Shown here: positions 63,430 to 64,000 of the stretch, piece by piece
How the letters are laid out: each line of letters begins with the position of its first letter
Numbering within the stretch: the stretch's first letter is position 1
The notes under the pieces: generated by a model
What the model was told of the DNA's origin: nothing
Database searches by the model: none
Seen by the model: only the letters and a program-made list of their open reading frames with translations
Program-made: the position numbers and the translations under genes
NCBI GenBank assembly: GCA_016793065.1
Contig: JAEULV010000099.1
Span: 1 to 64,000 of the forward strand
DNA length: 64,000 bases
DNA from: Hyphomicrobiaceae bacterium
Lineage (GTDB): Bacteria; Pseudomonadota; Alphaproteobacteria; Rhizobiales; Ancalomicrobiaceae
Direction: 5' to 3'

Positions 63430-64000
63430 TTGCTCTCCTCCCTGCCCCGCCCGCTGATCGGCATCGGCCTGAAGCTCGCCTCCACCATGGTGTTTGCCAT
63501 GATGGTCGCCCTGGTCAAGCTGACCGGCGGACGCCTGCCGACGACAGAGGTGGTGTTCTTCCGCAATGCCTTCGCCCTGCTGCCGGTGTTTCTGATGGTC
63601 TGGAGCATGGGCCACCTCGGCGATCTCGCCACAGGCCGGCCGTTGATCCACGTCACCCGCGCCCTCTCCGGCGTCGCCGCCATGACGCTGTGGTTCGCCT
63701 CGCTCCAGCGCATGCACATCGCCGAGGCCCAGGCCATCGTCTTTGCCGCGCCGATCCTCGTCGTCGTCCTCTCGGCGCTGATCCTGCGCGAGACGGTGCG
63801 GATCTATCGCTGGAGTGCCGTCATCGTCGGCTTCGTCGGCGTCGTCATCATGCTGTCGCCGCACATCGATGCCGCCCGCATGCTCGCCGGCGACGACCGT
63901 TCCATCGGCGCGCTGATGGCGCTTGCCTCCGCCCTGTTCATGGCGCTGGCGGTGATCCAGGTCCGCTCGCTGGTCAAGACCGAGAAGACCGGCGCGATCG
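63430..64000 (+). CDS. EamA/DMT family transporter, N-terminal part (cut by window end)
   Basis: The reading frame runs off the window. It encodes about 190 residues with repeated hydrophobic spans: LIGIGLKLASTMVFAMMVAL, then VFFRNAFALLPVFLMVW, and IVFAAPILVVVLSALILRET. This is the EamA (10-span drug/metabolite) pattern. An ATG at 63487 would cut the first span, so a TTG at 63430 (LLSSLPRPL) is more likely; it has only a weak ribosome site. Confidence 0.75.
   Translation, partial: MLSSLPRPLIGIGLKLASTMVFAMMVALVKLTGGRLPTTEVVFFRNAFALLPVFLMVWSMGHLGDLATGRPLIHVTRALSGVAAMTLWFASLQRMHIAEAQAIVFAAPILVVVLSALILRETVRIYRWSAVIVGFVGVVIMLSPHIDAARMLAGDDRSIGALMALASALFMALAVIQVRSLVKTEKTGAI

Noticed and set aside
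63134-63457. 107-codon plus-strand frame before the EamA-type gene
   Set aside because: It has no ribosome site, low-complexity Ser/Pro/Ala composition, and its end overlaps the likely start of the EamA-type gene in another frame.

Overview
The window is GC-rich, densely coded chromosomal DNA from an alphaproteobacterium, almost certainly of the order Hyphomicrobiales (Rhizobiales). Four things point there: the FlbT/FlaF flagellin regulators, a DUF2336 protein, a giant growth-pole-ring (GPR/RgsE)-type protein typical of polar-growing rhizobia, and a fixABCX operon behind a NifA/sigma-54 promoter. The host is therefore probably motile, polar-growing and nitrogen-fixing. A genus is not claimed. 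All functions rest on reading motifs and overall protein character by eye; no database search was run.

Layout. 0-8.9 kb: flagellar block with at least three tandem flagellins (the first cut by the window edge), flbT-flaF, and a convergent flgE-flgK-flgL operon. 9.0-20.5 kb: a MoxR ATPase and its likely VWA partner lie 9.4 kb apart. Between them are paired REP palindromes, an AraC regulator divergent from a hydroxyproline-type deaminase/epimerase pair, two tandem PrmA-type methyltransferases, a DUF2336 protein and UvrD/PcrA. 20.7-27.2 kb: a secreted protein of unknown function, a UspA protein, ycjX-ycjF, a SixA-like phosphatase and two candidate small membrane proteins.

27.4-31.4 kb: fixA, fixB, fixC and fixX, which deliver low-potential electrons to nitrogenase. 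They sit behind a complete NifA site - IHF site - sigma-54 promoter and are interrupted by one REP element between fixC and fixX. 31.4-37.4 kb: an MFS permease, a CheZ-like phosphatase, a 162-bp near-perfect palindrome, a LOG family protein, an Atm1-type ABC exporter and aroQ. 37.6-41.8 kb: an Mla-type lipid transport operon (permease, ATPase, MlaD, lipoprotein). 42.0-44.0 kb: a dgcN-dgcA pair, probably for D-glutamate use.

44.5-50.4 kb: one 1,948-residue coiled-coil membrane protein with 22-residue repeats, followed upstream by an HPt protein and a 2Fe-2S ferredoxin. 52.2-52.8 kb: a parDE toxin-antitoxin pair. 52.8-64 kb: an AraC/GyrI-type regulator, a ferredoxin-NADP reductase, an unaccompanied molybdenum hydroxylase large subunit, a secreted protein of unknown function, an MFS permease, a metallophosphoesterase-glycosyltransferase pair, a FadL-type outer-membrane protein, and the start of an EamA transporter cut by the window end.

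Most of this is ordinary chromosome. The most informative signals are the intact nif-type promoter of fixA, the repeat-rich GPR-like gene, the doubled prmA, the palindromic element touching the cheZ stop codon, and leader hairpins in front of the flagellin genes that could be targets of FlbT.
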